Shown piece by piece: positions 17,477 through 27,233 of a stretch of DNA of 64,000 nt. Positions within the stretch are counted from its first letter, which is position 1; each line of letters opens with the position of its first letter. A program made the translations under genes and the position numbers. The stretch is taken from the NCBI GenBank assembly GCA_964573295.1, contig CAZNJE010000013.1:22198-86197 (forward strand), in the 5' to 3' direction. The stretch is from CAYQJL01 sp964573295 (GTDB lineage: Bacteria; Eisenbacteria; RBG-16-71-46; CAIMUX01; WJJG01). Under the pieces are notes generated by a model. That model was not told the DNA's origin, ran no database searches, and saw only the letters and a list, made by a program, of their open reading frames with translations.

Positions 17477-17783
17477 TGTGTCTCCTCCTTAGAGATACGA
17501 CTCCATGGCTGACTTGGGTGACTTCAAACCCAATCCCAATGTGACAACCGTCGATGACGGGGACGCGAACGACCCTCCGTGGTCCATGTGCATGCGATGA
17601 GACGTGCTCTCCCTGAGGGAAAGTGGATTCGTCGCCAGCGGGAACCGGACGAACCGTTCACTCCCGACGCCGGGGACTATGCTCCATCGTTGTCAATGTG
17701 TAGTGTGCCGGAAATTAGGAATGCATGAATCGACCGGGAGGGATAGCTCCCGTTGGCGAATGCTGAGGGGCTGGCTGAGGCGC
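17477..17783. other. Intergenic gap upstream of the alkaline phosphatase gene
   Basis: About 307 bp lie between the end of the RND pump gene and the phosphatase start, both on the minus strand. The phosphatase promoter is presumably here. No convincing gene, repeat or regulatory box was recognised. Confidence 0.6.
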
Positions 17784-20700
17784 CTACTTCGTCTGGACGG
17801 CGGTCCGCCGCCCGCGCCCGAACATTCGGTAGATCGCCGGCAAAACGATCAGCGTCAGGATGTTCGCCGAGACCACCCCGCCGATCACCACGGTCGCCAG
17901 GGGCCGCTGCACCTCCGCGCCGATGCCGGTGTTGAGCGCCATGGGCACGAAACCCAGAGCGGCGACCATCGTTGTCATCAGCACCGGGCGCAGGCGCATC
18001 AGCGCGCCCTGCTCGATCGCTTCATCGGGCGGCTCGCCCGACTCCAGCCGCCGCCGCATGGTGGAGACCAGGACAAGCCCATCGAGCATCGCCACGCCGC
18101 AGACGGCCACAAAGCCGATCCCGGCCGAGACCGTGTAGGGCATGTCACGCAGCCAGAGGGCCAGGATCCCGCCCACCGCCGCAAAGGGGGCGCCGGTAAA
18201 GATGATGAACGCGTCCCGCACCGAGTTCATGCTGTTGTAGAGCAGGAACAGAATCAGAAGCAGTGCTGCCGGTACGATAAGCCTAAGACTCCTGCGCGCC
18301 CGCTCCATATGCTCGAACTGCCCCGCCATGCGCACGAAGTAGCCCGGCGGCATGTCGACCTCCGCCGCAATTCGATCGCGGGCCTCGGCCACGAAGCTAC
18401 CCACGTCACGGCCGTCGACGTTACATTGGACGACGATCCGGCGCTTCTGCCACTCCCGCGTGACCGTCGCGGGGCCTTCCACGTGCTCGATGGTCGCCAG
18501 TTGATCCAGGGGAATGCGCGCGCCGGCGGCGGTGGGTACGAGGATCCTTCGCAGGGCGTCCGGGTGATCCCGGTAGCGTTCGGGCAAGCGCAGCACCAGG
18601 TCGAACCGGCGCTGGTCCTCTCGAATCTCACCCACCCGCACGCCGCCGACCGCTTCGACCAACTCCAGCACATGCTGGGCCGAGACGCCGTGGCGCGCCA
18701 CGGCGTCCTGGTCCACCCGCACCTCGAGTATGGGCTGCCCGGTGATCTGCTCCACGTAGAGGTCGGTGGCGCCCTCGATCGAATCGAGGACATCGGCCAC
18801 CTGGTCGGCGGTTTCGCGCAACCGGCCGAGGTCGTCGCCGAAGATCTTGACCCCGATGTCGGTGCGGATGCCGGCAATCATCTCGTTGACGCGCATCTCG
18901 ATCGGCTGCGTGAAGATCATGCGCATCCCGGGCAGACCTGCCAGGTCGGCGCGCATGTGCTCGACCAGCTCATCCTGCGTACTCGCCCGCGTCCACTCAT
19001 CTCGCGGGGTCAGGGTGATGAAGATGTCGGTCAGCTCCATCCCCATCGGGTCGGTGGCCACCTCCGCTGTGCCGGTACGCGCCCACACATCGCGAACCTC
19101 GTCGGGAAACTTCTCGAGGATCACCTTCTCGATCTGCGTGCCGTAGCGGATCGACTCCTCCAGCGACACGCCGGCCAACCGGACGGTGTTGATGACGATG
19201 CCTCCCTCCGATAGCCGCGGAATGAATTCCGATCCGATGGTGAGCCCCAACGCCGCGGCGCCGGCCACCACCAACACCGCGCCGGCGATGACCGCACGCC
19301 GCCGCTGCAGCACGAAGTGGATGACCGGCCGGTAAAGGCGCTTCGCCAAGCGCGCGAACCAGCTCTCGCTGAATGTCTGTCCCCGCTTGAGCGCCAGGCT
19401 GGCCAGCACCGGCATGAGAGTGAGCGAGAGAATCATCGAACCCGCCAAGGCGAACAGCAGGGTCAGCGCCATCGGCCGGAAGAGCTTGCCCTCGATCCCT
19501 TCCAGAGCGAGCACGGGTAGGAAGACGACGGCGATGATGAGCTCGCCGTACATCGTGGGCATGCGCACCTCGAGGGCCGCGTCGCGCACCGTCTCTAGAA
19601 CCGAACGACGCTGATCTCCCTCGCAGCGCTCATCTCCCTCGGAAAGCTTTCTGACGCTATTCTCCACCATGACGACCGAGCTGTCGACGAGCAGACCGAA
19701 GTCGATTGCCCCCAGGCTCAGCAGGCTGCCGGCGATGCCGAAGCGAGCCATCCCCTGAGCCGCGAAAAGCATCGACAGCGGGATCGCCGAGGCCACGATC
19801 AAGCCGGCGCGGATGTTGCCGAGGAAGGCGAAGAGCACCGCGATCACCAAAAGGGCGCCAAGCAACAGGTTCTCCTCGACGGTCCTGAGCACTTCGTCGA
19901 CGAGCTCGGTTCGTTCGTAGACCGGCCGGATCTCGACCCCCGCGGGCAGGATCTTGCGGATCTCCTCCATCCGCTGCTGCAGGCGGGTCGTCACCTCGTG
20001 GCTGTTCTCGCCCATCAGCATGAAGCCGAGCCCCAGCACGACCTCACCCTCGCCGTTGGCGGTCACCGCCCCGCGGCGAATCTCGTACCCCTCGCGGACC
20101 TCGCCAATGTCGCGCACGTGGACCGGCACGCCGTCGTGGGCGGTGATCACGATGTTGCCGATCTCCTCGAGGCTGGTCGTGAGGCTCACCCCCTGGACCA
20201 GATGAAGCTCGCCGGCTTGCTCCAGGTACCCGCCGCCGACATTGAGATTGTTGCGCGCCAGGGCACCGGCGACCTCGTCGAAGGTGAGCTCGTACTTCGT
20301 CAGTCGCACGGGATCGATCATCACGTGGAACTGCTTCTTCTCGCCGCCCCAGGTGTTGACCTCCGCCACCCCGGCGACCGACTGCAATCGCGGCTTGATG
20401 ACCCAATCGTGCAGGGTGGTCAGCTCCCGCAACGTGTGCGTCTCGCTGGAGAGGACGTAGTGGTAGATCTCCCCCAGTCCGGTCGCCACCGGCCCCATCT
20501 GGGGCTGGGCGATGCCCTCGGGCAGCTGGGCCCCTTGCAGACGTTCCATCACGAGCTGGCGGGCGAAGTAGATATCGGTGCCGTCTTCGAAGATCACGGT
20601 CACCTGCGACAGTCCGAACTTCGAGATCGAGCGGACCTCCTCCAGGCCCGGCAACCCCGAGATCGCCCGTTCGACGGGGAAGCTGATCTGTTGCTCGATC

Positions 20701-20879
20701 TCCAGCGGCGAGAGGGCCGGGGCGGTCGTGTTGATCTGCACCTGGACCGGGGTCGTATCCGGAAAGGCATCCACAGGCAGGCGCAGCACGGTGTGCACCC
20801 CCACCCCGATCAACACCAGGGTGAGAACGATGACCGTCAAGCGGTGATTCAGGGACCAGTTGATGATCGCGCTCAGCAT
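17784..20879 (-). CDS. CzcA/CusA-family heavy-metal RND efflux pump
   Basis: The 1031-residue inner-membrane pump drives metal ions out across both membranes by proton influx. It starts with the family-typical RLPVDAFPDTTPVQVQINT segment and has 12 predicted membrane helices in two halves. The TM4 motif is DFGLLVDSSVVMVEN, close to the heavy-metal (HME) consensus DFGxxxDGAxxxxEN that supplies proton-relay acids. HME subclass members export Zn/Co/Cd or Cu/Ag; the specificity is not resolved. The periplasmic adaptor lies 103 bp upstream. No TolC-type gene is adjacent, so it may share the one at 30.6 kb or another elsewhere. Confidence 0.95.
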   Translation of the reverse strand: MLSAIINWSLNHRLTVIVLTLVLIGVGVHTVLRLPVDAFPDTTPVQVQINTTAPALSPLEIEQQISFPVERAISGLPGLEEVRSISKFGLSQVTVIFEDGTDIYFARQLVMERLQGAQLPEGIAQPQMGPVATGLGEIYHYVLSSETHTLRELTTLHDWVIKPRLQSVAGVAEVNTWGGEKKQFHVMIDPVRLTKYELTFDEVAGALARNNLNVGGGYLEQAGELHLVQGVSLTTSLEEIGNIVITAHDGVPVHVRDIGEVREGYEIRRGAVTANGEGEVVLGLGFMLMGENSHEVTTRLQQRMEEIRKILPAGVEIRPVYERTELVDEVLRTVEENLLLGALLVIAVLFAFLGNIRAGLIVASAIPLSMLFAAQGMARFGIAGSLLSLGAIDFGLLVDSSVVMVENSVRKLSEGDERCEGDQRRSVLETVRDAALEVRMPTMYGELIIAVVFLPVLALEGIEGKLFRPMALTLLFALAGSMILSLTLMPVLASLALKRGQTFSESWFARLAKRLYRPVIHFVLQRRRAVIAGAVLVVAGAAALGLTIGSEFIPRLSEGGIVINTVRLAGVSLEESIRYGTQIEKVILEKFPDEVRDVWARTGTAEVATDPMGMELTDIFITLTPRDEWTRASTQDELVEHMRADLAGLPGMRMIFTQPIEMRVNEMIAGIRTDIGVKIFGDDLGRLRETADQVADVLDSIEGATDLYVEQITGQPILEVRVDQDAVARHGVSAQHVLELVEAVGGVRVGEIREDQRRFDLVLRLPERYRDHPDALRRILVPTAAGARIPLDQLATIEHVEGPATVTREWQKRRIVVQCNVDGRDVGSFVAEARDRIAAEVDMPPGYFVRMAGQFEHMERARRSLRLIVPAALLLILFLLYNSMNSVRDAFIIFTGAPFAAVGGILALWLRDMPYTVSAGIGFVAVCGVAMLDGLVLVSTMRRRLESGEPPDEAIEQGALMRLRPVLMTTMVAALGFVPMALNTGIGAEVQRPLATVVIGGVVSANILTLIVLPAIYRMFGRGRRTAVQTK

Positions 20880-20982
20880 GCTCGGCTCCTTCTGTTGACC
20901 CTAGCGGGCGGCCCAAGGCCGTGCGGTACAGGGCCGATCGGTCCGCACGCAGGAACCCATCGGCCGCGCCCCGCCCGGTGTC

Positions 20983-22638
20983 CTACTGGCCCGGATGCAC
21001 CTCGCAACAACCGGCACCCAGGTTGCCGCGCAGGATCTCGGTCTTGAGCAGGAAGCTTCCCTGGGTGACGACCTCGTCTCCGGGGGCGATGCCCGCGAGC
21101 ACCTGGTAGGACCCGCCCTGGGCGTCGCGCAGCTGTACCGCGCGGGGCTGGTAGACCGCATCGCTCTGCTTCACGAAGACCACATTGCAGCAGCCCTCCC
21201 ACTGGACGGCCGCCTGGGGAACGACCAGGGCCGGTTCGCGATCCCGCACCAGGACATTCGCCTCCGCGAACATGTGTGCCTTCAGCAGGCCGGTGGAGTT
21301 GTCGAACTCGGCGCGGGCCCGCAGCGTGCGCGTGCGCGGATCCAGCTCCGCGCTCACCCAGCTGATGTAGCCGCCGAAAACCCGCTCGGGCAGACTGGCG
21401 ACGCGCAAGGTCACGGTCTGTCCCTTGGCAATCTCATCGAGGTCGGCCTCGTAGACATCGAGGATCGCCCACATCTGGGTCACATCGGCGACCGCGAAGA
21501 GCGGCTTGGCCGGACCGACGACTTCACCCACGACGGCATGCCGCTCCACGACCACCGCATCGAAGGAGGCGGTGATCAGGTAGCGGGGACTCGTGTCCTG
21601 GGTTCGCGTGATGGCGTCGATCTCGTCGGCGGAGAGCCCGAAGCTCAGGAGCATCTGCTCGGCTTCGGCCAGCTCGATGCGACTCTCGGCCAGTTGGGTC
21701 TCCATCTCGAGCAGCACCTTCTCGCTGGATAGGCCGCTCGCGTGCAGCTCGGCCTCGCGCTCGTGATTCTGCCTCCGGAGCTTGGTGACCGCCCGCGCTT
21801 TGAGGTAGTGCGACTTCGCCACGCCCAGGTCGGGCGAGGTGATGACGGCCAGCACGTCGCCGGCTTCGACCTCATCGCCCAAGTCGGCATGGACCTCCGC
21901 CACGATCCCCGGCATCTGCGGGGCCAGACGGGCGTAGAGGTTGCGGTTGTAGTCGAGCACGGCATTGCACTCGACCCACCGGCTGACCGGCTGAACCCGC
22001 GCCGTGGCGAACTCGAGTCCCGCCTCTTGGGCAATCGCCGGAGAAGCGAGGCGTACGATCGAGTTCACCTTGGCGCACACGGTGGCCGGCGCCTGGTGCA
22101 TTCGGGAAGGTGTGGCCGCACCCAGATCCCAACCGGACCCGCCAGCCTGTTCGCCGCCCCCGGTCACTGGAGCGGGAGACACGTTGCCGCCCGCCGCGGC
22201 CTGGACGGGAGACCAGGCACCAGCGCCAGCTTCCGCGTGGGCGGCCGAGCCTGCCCCGCCGCCACCCGCGTTCGCCGGGGCCACCTCGGGATTGCAGATG
22301 GCGCACTGCGACTCGGGCCGCTCGTGCGGGGCACACCAATCCCCCACCGCCTTGAACGCGGGGATGAGAGCGGAATTGCACTGGTAGCACAAAGCCTCCG
22401 GCACGCCGTGGCCGGGGCACGGTCCCATCGACTCGATCAGGGACGGATTGCAGAAAGGACACTGGGCCTCGGCGATCTGGTGCTCGGCGCAGAATGCACC
22501 CTCTTGGGCCGACACCGACGCGTCGGATCCCAGCACCTCGGCCTCGCGGCCATCCTGCCGGTCGCAGCCGAGCTGCGCCGCGGCCAGGATCAGCAGCAAG
22601 ATCACGAGAGACCATCCCAGGGATTGGATGCGCTTCAT
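20983..22638 (-). CDS. Heavy-metal RND periplasmic adaptor with three CxxH-x6-CxxC motifs
   Basis: The 551-residue lipoprotein (lipobox AAQLGC, Cys25) carries three spaced metal-binding-like motifs before the adaptor core: C50-x2-H53-x6-C60-x2-C63, C74-x2-H77-x6-C84-x2-C87 and C102-x2-H105-x6-C112-x2-C115. A Gly/Ala-rich linker follows, then the CusB/CzcB-type core with a barrel-sandwich hybrid (GIVAEVHADLGDEVEAGDVL), an alpha-hairpin and a beta-barrel. The C-terminus ends with a CCEVH segment. GGGAGGAG precedes the chosen ATG. It probably captures metal in the periplasm and hands it to the adjacent pump; the three-motif N-terminal part is inferred to be the metal receiver. Confidence 0.9.
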   Translation of the reverse strand: MKRIQSLGWSLVILLLILAAAQLGCDRQDGREAEVLGSDASVSAQEGAFCAEHQIAEAQCPFCNPSLIESMGPCPGHGVPEALCYQCNSALIPAFKAVGDWCAPHERPESQCAICNPEVAPANAGGGGAGSAAHAEAGAGAWSPVQAAAGGNVSPAPVTGGGEQAGGSGWDLGAATPSRMHQAPATVCAKVNSIVRLASPAIAQEAGLEFATARVQPVSRWVECNAVLDYNRNLYARLAPQMPGIVAEVHADLGDEVEAGDVLAVITSPDLGVAKSHYLKARAVTKLRRQNHEREAELHASGLSSEKVLLEMETQLAESRIELAEAEQMLLSFGLSADEIDAITRTQDTSPRYLITASFDAVVVERHAVVGEVVGPAKPLFAVADVTQMWAILDVYEADLDEIAKGQTVTLRVASLPERVFGGYISWVSAELDPRTRTLRARAEFDNSTGLLKAHMFAEANVLVRDREPALVVPQAAVQWEGCCNVVFVKQSDAVYQPRAVQLRDAQGGSYQVLAGIAPGDEVVTQGSFLLKTEILRGNLGAGCCEVHPGQ

Positions 22639-22793
22639 GGCTATTCTCCTCCCGATGTGCACGCGAGCGTGCCCGCTGATCGACACGTGCGTGCGCATGA
22701 CGGCGGCCTACTCTGCTCGGATGCCTGCCGGCAAAGAGTCCGCCCGTTGTCTGTTCGGACAAGAAAGGTTGGTGGTGATGGCGAGACCGGGTA

Positions 22794-23240
22794 CTAGGAG
22801 CGGGGAGGATGGAAGATGTCCACCGGATCCAGCGAGCAGAAGACCCCAATCACGGGGATCCGGTGGGGGCGGACCACGTAACGGGGCGAAAGGGTGACCG
22901 GTCGTGGCTGGAGGACCAAGAGCCCCGCGCAGCACGATCGGAAACAGCTGTGGCAGGCGGTGGGGCAGCCGGTGGGGCAGCAGTCGTTCTGATCGGCGCC
23001 GAAATCGGGACAAGCGTTCAGCGCCGATGAGAGCGGCTCATCGAAATCCGACGCCCGTTCGTCCGGCCGGCGCTCGTCTGGTAGGGAGATGGGCTCACAG
23101 GCCTCCTCCTCAGCTGAGCACCCACACCGGTTCGCCGCCGCGGCCGAGGCGCGATCAGCGCCCACGGCGAACACGGGCGTGCTTCCCAGTCCCATCGTGA
23201 CCAGGAGCAAGCATGTGATGATGCAAGGCAAGGTGTTCAT
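22794..23240 (-). CDS. Small exported cysteine-rich protein of the metal efflux operon
   Basis: The 148-residue product has a clear signal peptide (MNTLPCIITC to about TPVFA). The mature part contains a Cys cluster, NDCCPTGCPTACHSCFRSCC, plus an earlier CGC. It matches no family I can name. The dense Cys/His content and position upstream of the metal RND adaptor, on the same strand, suggest a periplasmic metal-binding or sensing accessory. The start at 23240 is chosen because the signal peptide begins there; a longer frame to 23366 exists. The ribosome site is weak (ACGGG). Confidence 0.65.
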   Translation of the reverse strand: MNTLPCIITCLLLVTMGLGSTPVFAVGADRASAAAANRCGCSAEEEACEPISLPDERRPDERASDFDEPLSSALNACPDFGADQNDCCPTGCPTACHSCFRSCCAGLLVLQPRPVTLSPRYVVRPHRIPVIGVFCSLDPVDIFHPPRS

Positions 23241-23665
23241 CCCGTGAACCGTCCGCCTACCCGTCATGAACGCAAGCCGAGGCACTGCTCTCACTGTGAC
23301 CCTACCCCACCCCTCGGGCAGGGGTGAGTTCCAGCGGGTCCGGCCACCGCGGGGGTTGCAAGCCACGCCTGGGTCGCCATCGTGTTGCGCCTAGGGCGAT
23401 CCATTGGGAGTCGGCCACACGCGTGATGCCCGCGAAGAACTCGCCGGCCCCAGCGGACCAGGCGGGGAAAATAGCGGCGACGAGCAGGACGATCACTCCT
23501 CGGGGGATCGTACCCACCCGGACCGGTCTTCCGGGACCCGACGTGTTCCCCTCATCGATCACTCCTCGCTAGGCGCGCGTGATCGTGTCTTGTCCTCGGA
23601 TTCCTGTGCGCTATCCTTGGTCGCTCATCTTGCGCGGAGTCTGGAGTTCGGATCGAGGAAGTAGC
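23241..23665. other. Gap between the metal efflux operon and the S58 remnant, with a weak small ORF
   Basis: The only candidate is an 86-codon minus-strand frame at 23302-23562 with a hydrophobic segment (VIVLLVAAIFPAWSAGAGEF) resembling a signal peptide, but no recognisable mature domain and no clear ribosome site. It could be a decayed gene head. The promoter of the efflux operon is presumably also here. No RNA gene was seen. Confidence 0.3.
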
Positions 23666-24090
23666 ATGCTGCCACGAATGCTGATGATGACCATCCTCTG
23701 CCTGCTGGCCGCCGCTCCATCGGGGGCGGACTCGGGAGTGCGGGCTCGTCCGCCGAGGGCGACCCTGTCATCCGCACCGGGGTCACGGTGGTTTTGCCCC
23801 GGGGCAAAACTCCCCACCCCTATCGGGCCGACTGGTTCACGCTCAACGGCGATGGCGAACTCACCGGCCTGTCGTACGTCCAGGACTTCGGCGCCGGCTA
23901 CGGTCCGATCGAGATCACCAAGACCAACAGCGTGGGCATCGTGCGCGATGCCATTGGACAGTGGTGCCAGGCCCGGTTCGGCAGTAATGTGTTGGTCGCC
24001 GCCGAGACCATGACCGGCATCCACGGCCACCGGCTGCACGCCTTGCCGCATGACCGGCTGCGTGAGGTGATGAAGGCCTACGGCCGCTAG
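23666..24090 (+). pseudogene. Internally deleted S58 (DmpA/P1 family) aminopeptidase remnant
   Basis: Frame 2 begins with GAGGAAG, an ATG and a signal peptide (MLPRMLMMTILCLLAAAPSG). The similarity then switches to frame 1 with the conserved core IRTGVTVVLPRG, WFTLNGDGELTGLS and TNSVGIVRDAI. It continues in frame directly into the family's C-terminal end, VAAETMTG and ALPHDRLREVMKAYGR, followed by a stop. Full S58 enzymes are about 350-400 residues and carry their autocatalytic Ser in the middle. That segment (well over 150 residues) and the N-terminal ITDV region are missing. The remnant cannot be an active peptidase. Confidence 0.82.
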
Positions 24091-24170
24091 CGCGACCGCA
24101 TCTGGCGCGACCGCATCCGGGCGCAACCCCATCCAGCCATCGCTTGATGAAGGTGAGAGGAGCCCCACCG

Positions 24171-26351
24171 ATGCCAAGCAACCACGTCACCACGATCGCG
24201 CGCGAGCTACAGCTCGAACCGCAGCGCGTGGAAGCCGCCGCCCAACTGCTGGGCGGCGGCGCTACGGTGCCCTTCATCGCCCGCTATCGCAAGGAAGCCA
24301 CCGGATCACTCGATGAGGTGGCCATCACCGCGATTCGCGACCGGCTCGAACAGCTGGCCGAACTCGACCGGCGGCGAGAAGCTATCCTGAAGTCGCTCAC
24401 CGAGCGTGAGCTCCTGTCGCCCGAACTCGAAGCGAAGATTTCCGCCGCTCCCACACTGGCCGTCCTCGAGGACGTCTATCTTCCCTTCCGTCCCAAGCGG
24501 CGCACGCGAGCGATGATCGCGCGCGAGAAAGGTCTCGAGCCCCTGGCCGAACTGTTGTTCGAGCAGCGCGGCGATCGGCCCCTCGATCCGGAAGCGGCCG
24601 CCCGCGACTACATCGATCAAGAGCGCGGCGTGCCCGATGCGGCGTCGGCACTGGCGGGAGCTCGCGACATCATCGCCGAGCAGGTCAGCGAGCACGCCGA
24701 CGCGCGGGCCCGTTTGCGCGAGTTCTTCAAACGTAAGGGGATCCTGACCTCACGCGTGGCCAAGAACAAGGAGACCGAGGGCGCGAAGTACAAGGACTAC
24801 TTCGACTGGCAGGAGCCGGCACTGGCGGCGCCCTCCCACCGCGTGCTCGCCATGCTGCGTGGTGAGAAGGAGGGCTACCTATACCTTCACATCGCGCCGC
24901 CCGAAGAGCCGGCCCTCGCATTGCTCGAGCGTCTCTTCGTGCGCGGCACGGGCCCGGCCTCCCAACAGGTGGCCCTGGCCACGGAAGACGGCTACAAACG
25001 GCTGCTGGCCCCCTCGCTGGAGACCGAACTGCGCGTGGCGATCAAACTGCGCGCCGATGATGAGGCGATCCGGGTCTTTGCCGACAACCTGCGTGAGCTG
25101 CTGCTGGCGCCACCGCTGGGACAAGAACGAGTGCTGGCCCTTGACCCAGGCTTTCGGACCGGCTGCAAGCTCGTGTGTCTGGATGCCCAGGGCGCATTGC
25201 TGCACCACGAAACGATCTACCCGCATACCGGCGGCGCTCGGGCCGAAGAGGCATCCGGGCGGTTGCGTGACCTTGGTCAACGTTTCGAGATCGAGGCGGT
25301 CGCGATCGGCAACGGTACCGCCGGACGGGAGACCGAGCGCTTTGTTCGTGCGGCCGGCCTGCCGAAGGCCATCGCGATCGTGATGGTCAATGAGTCGGGA
25401 GCGTCGGTCTACTCCGCATCCAAAGCCGCGCGCGAGGAGATGCCCGAGCAGGACGTCACCGTGCGCGGGGCCGTCTCGATCGGCCGGCGCCTGATGGATC
25501 CGCTGGCCGAGCTGATCAAGATCGACCCCAAGTCGATCGGCGTGGGACAGTATCAGCACGACGTCGACCAGGGCGCGCTCAAACGCAGTCTCGACGATGT
25601 GGTGATGAGCTGCGTCAACAGCGTGGGCGTGGACGTGAACACCGCCAGCCATCAGCTCCTGGCCTACGTCTCCGGGCTGGGCCCGCAGCTCGCCCGCGGA
25701 ATCGTGGCCCACCGCACCGAGCACGGGCCGTTCCCTCACCGGCGCGCGTTGCTCAAGGTCTCACGCCTGGGGCCGAAGGCCTTCGAACAGGCTGCCGGGT
25801 TCTTGCGCATCCGAGGCGGGGAACATCCGCTCGATGCCAGCGCGGTGCATCCCGAGAGCTATCCGATCGTTGACGCCATGGCGCGTGATCTGGGCAGCAC
25901 GGTCGGCGATCTGCTCCAAGACCAGAAGCAGCGAGAGCGCATCGATCTCGAGCGCTATGTGGATGATCGCGTTGGCATGCCCACCCTGCGCGACATCCTG
26001 GCCGAACTGGCGCGGCCGGGACGCGATCCGCGCGAACGCTTCGAAGCCTTTGCCTTCGCCGAGAATGTCGCCGCCATCGAGGACGTCCGGCCGGGCATGC
26101 TGCTGCCGGGCATCGTGACCAACGTCACCGCCTTCGGCGCCTTCGTCGATATCGGTGTTCATCAGGACGGACTCGTCCACATCAGCCAGCTCGCCGACCG
26201 CTTCGTGCGCGATCCCGCCGAGGTGGTCAAGGTGGGGCAGCAAGTATCGGTGGCGGTGCTGGAGGTCGACCTGGAACGTAGGCGCATCTCGCTGTCGATG
26301 CGTTCGGCCGCCGGCGGCTCGAGGAACCGAGCCCAGACTGATTCAGGTTGA
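24171..26351 (+). CDS. tex: Tex-family transcription accessory RNA-binding protein
   Basis: The 726-residue protein fits Tex along its whole length. It has an N-terminal helical region (IARELQLEPQRVEAAAQLL), a YqgF-like RNase H fold (VLALDPGFRTGCKLVCLD), helix-hairpin-helix repeats (about 490-560, VDVNTASHQLLAYVSGLG) and a C-terminal S1 domain (LPGIVTNVTAFGAFVDIG). Tex binds nucleic acid and influences transcription and stress tolerance. GAGAGGAG precedes the ATG at 24171. It is monocistronic, following the S58 remnant by 80 bp. Confidence 0.97.
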   Translation: MPSNHVTTIARELQLEPQRVEAAAQLLGGGATVPFIARYRKEATGSLDEVAITAIRDRLEQLAELDRRREAILKSLTERELLSPELEAKISAAPTLAVLEDVYLPFRPKRRTRAMIAREKGLEPLAELLFEQRGDRPLDPEAAARDYIDQERGVPDAASALAGARDIIAEQVSEHADARARLREFFKRKGILTSRVAKNKETEGAKYKDYFDWQEPALAAPSHRVLAMLRGEKEGYLYLHIAPPEEPALALLERLFVRGTGPASQQVALATEDGYKRLLAPSLETELRVAIKLRADDEAIRVFADNLRELLLAPPLGQERVLALDPGFRTGCKLVCLDAQGALLHHETIYPHTGGARAEEASGRLRDLGQRFEIEAVAIGNGTAGRETERFVRAAGLPKAIAIVMVNESGASVYSASKAAREEMPEQDVTVRGAVSIGRRLMDPLAELIKIDPKSIGVGQYQHDVDQGALKRSLDDVVMSCVNSVGVDVNTASHQLLAYVSGLGPQLARGIVAHRTEHGPFPHRRALLKVSRLGPKAFEQAAGFLRIRGGEHPLDASAVHPESYPIVDAMARDLGSTVGDLLQDQKQRERIDLERYVDDRVGMPTLRDILAELARPGRDPRERFEAFAFAENVAAIEDVRPGMLLPGIVTNVTAFGAFVDIGVHQDGLVHISQLADRFVRDPAEVVKVGQQVSVAVLEVDLERRRISLSMRSAAGGSRNRAQTDSG

Positions 26352-26505
26352 GGACGTTGAAGACTTCAGAGTCTCCTGCTCCACAATTCACTCGGTATGG
26401 TGCGCAAATTTGGTCGCGACATTGAGCAGTTTGCCTGCCCGAGTTTCCGGCTCAGCGAAGCCTGCTCCCGCCATCCGCGACCTCGCCGCACCCACCTGGG
26501 AGCGT

Positions 26506-26988
26506 TCACGGAGACCGTAGCGGCACCGCGATCCGCCCCAGGATCGCCTCCAGACCGCGGACATCGGCCTCGGTAAAGGCGCCCTTGCGATCCGAGTCCA
26601 CGTCCAGCACGCCGATCAGTGTGCCCGCCGCGTCACGGAGTGGCATGACCACCTCGCTGCGCGAGCGCGCGTCGCACGCCACGTGATCCGGAAACGCCTC
26701 CACATCCTCGACCAGCACCGGCTCGCCCCGCTTCACACAGGCCCAGCACACACCGTCGGGGCCGGGCAGAACCGCGCAGGCCAGCGGGCCTTGATAGGGT
26801 CCCACGATGAGCCGATCACCGGCCAGACGATAGAACCCCGTCCAGAAGTAGTGGGGCATCTTGTGATGCAGGAGGGCCACGGTCGTGGCCATGCGGGCGG
26901 TGAGATCGCCGGTCTTCTCGAAGAGCTCGGCCAGTTGCAGGTCGATGCGCTCGTAACGTCCAGCCAGACTTTCAGATCCTGGGGCCAT
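26506..26988 (-). CDS. msrC: GAF-type free methionine-(R)-sulfoxide reductase
   Basis: This is a 160-residue single GAF domain. Cys71, Cys81 and Cys105 lie with the 10- and 24-residue spacing of the catalytic and resolving cysteines of fRMsr enzymes (ACAVLPGPDGVC and HVACDARSRSE). The enzyme reduces free methionine-R-sulfoxide in the cytoplasm using thioredoxin. The ATG at 26988 has GGGAGAG upstream and gives the usual family length; the longer frame to 27180 is rejected. It is divergent from the saccharopine-dehydrogenase-like gene. Confidence 0.9.
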   Translation of the reverse strand: MAPGSESLAGRYERIDLQLAELFEKTGDLTARMATTVALLHHKMPHYFWTGFYRLAGDRLIVGPYQGPLACAVLPGPDGVCWACVKRGEPVLVEDVEAFPDHVACDARSRSEVVMPLRDAAGTLIGVLDVDSDRKGAFTEADVRGLEAILGRIAVPLRSP

Positions 26989-27233
26989 GCTCTGTACTCT
27001 CCCATTCTCCGGCCGATGCGCTTGGCACGGCTTGGCTTGAACCGATATGCTAACCGCCGAACCCGAGCATGACCTGCGTACGAGGGTCGCAGCCCAGGTC
27101 GACGTTCGAGTACCGGCAGCCGTAGGTCGTACGCTGGGGATCGCCGGCCGAGGACCTCGTACCGGTGGCCCTCCGTGCACAGGTTCGCCGCCAGTGGGTT
27201 CCCTCGCAACCGTGGAATGGGAAGGGTCGAGAC

